In this document: positions 61,626 to 64,000 of the stretch, in pieces
Position numbering within the stretch: the first letter of the stretch is position 1
How the letters are laid out: each line of letters starts with the position of its first letter
Assembly: GCF_932526225.1 (NCBI RefSeq)
Contig: NC_064035.1
Coordinates: 722,501 to 786,500, forward strand
Reading direction: 5' to 3'
DNA length: 64,000 nt
From: Nematostella vectensis
Lineage: Eukaryota > Cnidaria > Anthozoa > Actiniaria > Edwardsiidae
Position numbers and translations under genes: made by a program
The notes under the pieces: model-generated
Seen by the model: the letters and a program-made list of their open reading frames with translations, nothing else
Databases searched by the model: none
What the model was told of the DNA's origin: nothing

Positions 61626-64000
61626 CTTGGTGTGTCATGACATAAAAAGAAGGTATAGGGACATTTTTATGTACTCTCAGCATCTTTGATGTGCTCATGC
61701 TTTGTTCAGGATCCTGTACATATTTTATGCACACAAGAACTAACTAGATTCCTTGGATAACTTGATTAAGTAGATTCTAACATAGAGCATAGCGCTCGAT
61801 AGATTGATATACCTTTTTTTCCGAGTATACTGTTTTATTTTTCCTAATGTTACTTTTTGGAATTTACATTCGGAAAAAAAATTATCGATTGTAACCTTTT
61901 GGAGGTTACACTCGTAAAACAAATTCCCGAATGTAACCCTGAAGCTTTTCCCGAATGTAACCTCCAGTCCGATGGTGACTTTGCTTGGGATAGTTTACGA
62001 TACCAATAGTATTAAAAGTAATTTTCATTACAATTCCCTTCAGCAATGCCACGTTAGTCTTTCGTTGCGGGCACTTGACTACTAACGCAGCTACCCGGGT
62101 TCGATTCCCGCTGATAGCCTATTTTTTTTTCTTTATTTTTTTTTAAATATCGATACTTATTTATACTGTTCTTGGTGTGTCATGACATAAAAAGAAGGTA
62201 TAGGGACATTTTTATGTACTCTCAGCATCTTTGATGTGCTCATGCTTTGTTCAGGATCCTGTACATATTTTATGCACACAAGAACTAACTAGATTCCTTG
62301 GATAACTTGATTAAGTAGATTCTAACATAGAGCATAGCGCTCGATAGATTGATATACCTTTTTTTCCGAGTATACTGTTTTATTTTTCCTACTGTTACTT
62401 TTTGGAATTTACATTCGGAAAAAAAATTATCGATTATAACCTTTTGGAGGTTACACTCGTAAAACAAATTCCCGAATGTAACCCTGAAGCTTTCCCCGAA
62501 TGTAACCTCCAGTCCGATGGTGACTTTGCTTGGGATAGTTTACGATACCAATAGTATTAAAAGTAATTTTCATTACAATTCCCTTCAGCAATGCCACGTT
62601 AGTCTTTCGTTGCGGGCACTTGACTACTAACGCAGCGACCCGGGTTCGATTCCCGCTGATAGCCTATTTTTGTTTTCTTCATTTTTTTTTGTAAATATCG
62701 ATACTTAATTATACTGTTCTTGGTGTGTCATGACATAAAAAGAAGGTATAGGGACATTTTTATGTACTCTCAGCATCTTTGATGTGCTCATGCTATGTTC
62801 AGGATCCTGTACATATTTTATGCACACAAGGACTAACTAGATTCCTTGGATAACTTGATTAAGTAGATTCTAACATAGAGCATAGCGCTCGATAGATTGA
62901 TATACCTTTTTTTCCGAGTATACTGTTTTATTTTTCCTAATGTTACTTTTTGGAATTTACATTCGGAAAAAAAATTATCGATTGTAACCTTTTGGAGGTT
63001 ACACTCGTAAAACAAAGTCCCGAATGTAACCCTGAAGCTTTTCCCGAATGTAACCTCCAGTCCGATGGTGACTTTGCTTGGGATAGTTTACGATACCAAT
63101 AGTATTAAAAGTAATTTTCATTACAATTCCCTTCAGCAATACCACGTTAGTCTTTCGTTGCGGGCACTTGACTACTAACACAGCGACCCGGGTTCGATTC
63201 CCGCTGATCGCCTTTTTTTTTTCTTTTTTTTTTTTTTTCAATATCGATACTTAATTCTACTGTTCTTGGTGTGTCATGACATAAAAAGAAGGTATAGGGA
63301 CATTTTTATGTACTCTCAGCATCTGTGATGTGCCCATGCTATGTTCAGGATCCTGTACATATTTTATGCACACAAGAACTAACTAGATTCCTTGGATAAC
63401 TTGATTAAGTAGATTCTAACATAGAGCATAGCGCTCGATAGATTGATATACCTTTTTTTCCGAGTATACTGTTTTATTTTTCCTAATGTTACTTTTTTGA
63501 ATTTACATCCGGAAAAAAAAATATCGATTGTAACCTTTTGCAGGTTACACTCGTAAAACAAATTCCCGAATGTAACCCTGAAGCTTTTCCCGAATGTAAC
63601 CTCCAGTCCGATGGTGACTTTGCTTGGGATAGTTTACGATACCAATAGTATTTAAAGTAATTTTCATTTCAATTCCCTTCAGCAATGCCACGTTAGTCTT
63701 TCGTTGCGGGCACTTGACTACTAACGCAGCGACCCGGGTTCGATTCCCGCTTATAGCCTATTTTTGTTTTCTTCATTTTTTTTTTTAAATATCGATACTT
63801 AACTATACTGTTCTTGGTGTGTCATGACATAAAAAGAAGGTATAGGGACATTTTTATGTACTCTCAGCATCTTTGATGTGCTCATGCTATGTTCAGGATC
63901 CTGTACATATTTTATGCACACAATAACTAACTAGATTCCTTGGATAACTTGATTAAGTAGATTTTAACATAGAGCATAGCGCTCGATAGATTGATATACC
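61626..64000 (+). repeat. Final monomers; array continues beyond the window
   Basis: The last complete monomer is 63022-63567 (546 bp), and a partial one occupies 63568-64000. Private changes are somewhat frequent here: ACTGTTACTTTTTGG at about 62391, CTTTCCCCGAATG at about 62490, TTTTTTTGTAAATATC at about 62683, AATTCTACTG at about 63254, CCGCTTATAGCC at about 63747 and CACAATAACTAAC at about 63920. This could mean less homogenisation towards this side. The array edge is not reached. Confidence 0.8.

Larger units (their letters stand above)
1..64000 (+). repeat. Satellite array of about 543-bp monomers (117 complete plus 1 partial)
   Basis: The entire window is a head-to-tail tandem repeat. 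The phase marker GAATGTAACCCTGAAG recurs at 1, 535, 1082, 1631, 2180, 2725, 3260, 3809, 4305 and so on to 63568. Monomers are mostly 532-552 bp and differ by scattered substitutions and T-run length. No inverted monomer, spacer, gene or inserted element was seen. Both ends are open. What is seen is the periodicity, uniform orientation and near-identity. It is known that such arrays form large heterochromatic blocks at eukaryotic centromeres, subtelomeres or sex chromosomes. Which of these applies here cannot be read from the sequence. The strand given is the one on which the tRNA-like segment reads forward. Confidence 0.98.

Noticed and set aside
1-64000. CRISPR array
   Set aside because: The repeat unit is hundreds of bases long, with no short identical repeats separated by unique spacers, and there are no cas genes.
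1-64000. rDNA, 5S rDNA or histone gene tandem cluster
   Set aside because: A period near 543 bp could suggest 5S rDNA. However, the only conserved Pol III motif is a tRNA-type B-box, and nothing resembling a 5S internal control region or a histone coding frame is present.

Overview
The whole 64 kb window is one uninterrupted head-to-tail satellite DNA array. I see no protein-coding gene, no canonical tRNA or rRNA gene, no intact transposon and no CRISPR array. Taking the recurring GAATGTAACCCTGAAG as phase start (base 1 is exactly in phase), I count by eye 117 complete monomers plus a final partial one (63568-64000). The mean length is about 543 bp. Most monomers are 532-552 bp, and five shortened ones are 493-496 bp. 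All are in the same orientation, with no spacer and no foreign insertion. The array runs off both ends of the window.

The DNA is AT-rich, non-coding, and carries a degenerate tRNA-like segment (a perfect Pol III B-box followed by a T-run) in every monomer. This points to the nuclear genome of a eukaryote, most likely a long-read assembly of centromeric, pericentromeric or sex-chromosome heterochromatin. The sequence alone does not identify the species.

Monomer anatomy, using 2180-2724 as the reference: (1) two copies of GAATGTAACC at the start; (2) a 72-nt tRNA-like segment with a perfect GGTTCGATTCC B-box; (3) a T/C-rich tract of variable length, which causes most of the length variation; (4) two perfect 10-bp palindromes, TGTCATGACA and CAGGATCCTG; (5) a cluster of degenerate, oppositely oriented copies of the GAATGTAACC decamer, with a perfect 8-bp-stem, 5-nt-loop hairpin.

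Layout: the array is a patchwork of monomer subtypes arranged in nested higher-order repeats. Positions 2180-6484 hold two rounds of a 4-monomer unit. A module at 8118-10690 recurs at 39125-41690 and 45069-48700. Positions 13200-21408 hold overlapping 4-mer and 5-mer repeats. Positions 15941-21408 and 21409-26876 are two adjacent 5468-bp 10-mers with no length difference that I could find. Then come a 1-mer duplication (27790-28891), a 2-mer (about 30290-32477), tandem shortened monomers (38632-39617), a 2-mer (45540-47719), a 3-mer (47600-50851) and a 4-mer (57240-61625). The pattern fits repeated unequal crossing-over and gene conversion.

The most interesting possibilities are a satellite seeded by, or carrying, a tRNA-derived Pol III element, and a dyad-rich monomer of the kind proposed for centromeres that lack CENP-B boxes. 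Both are inferences.
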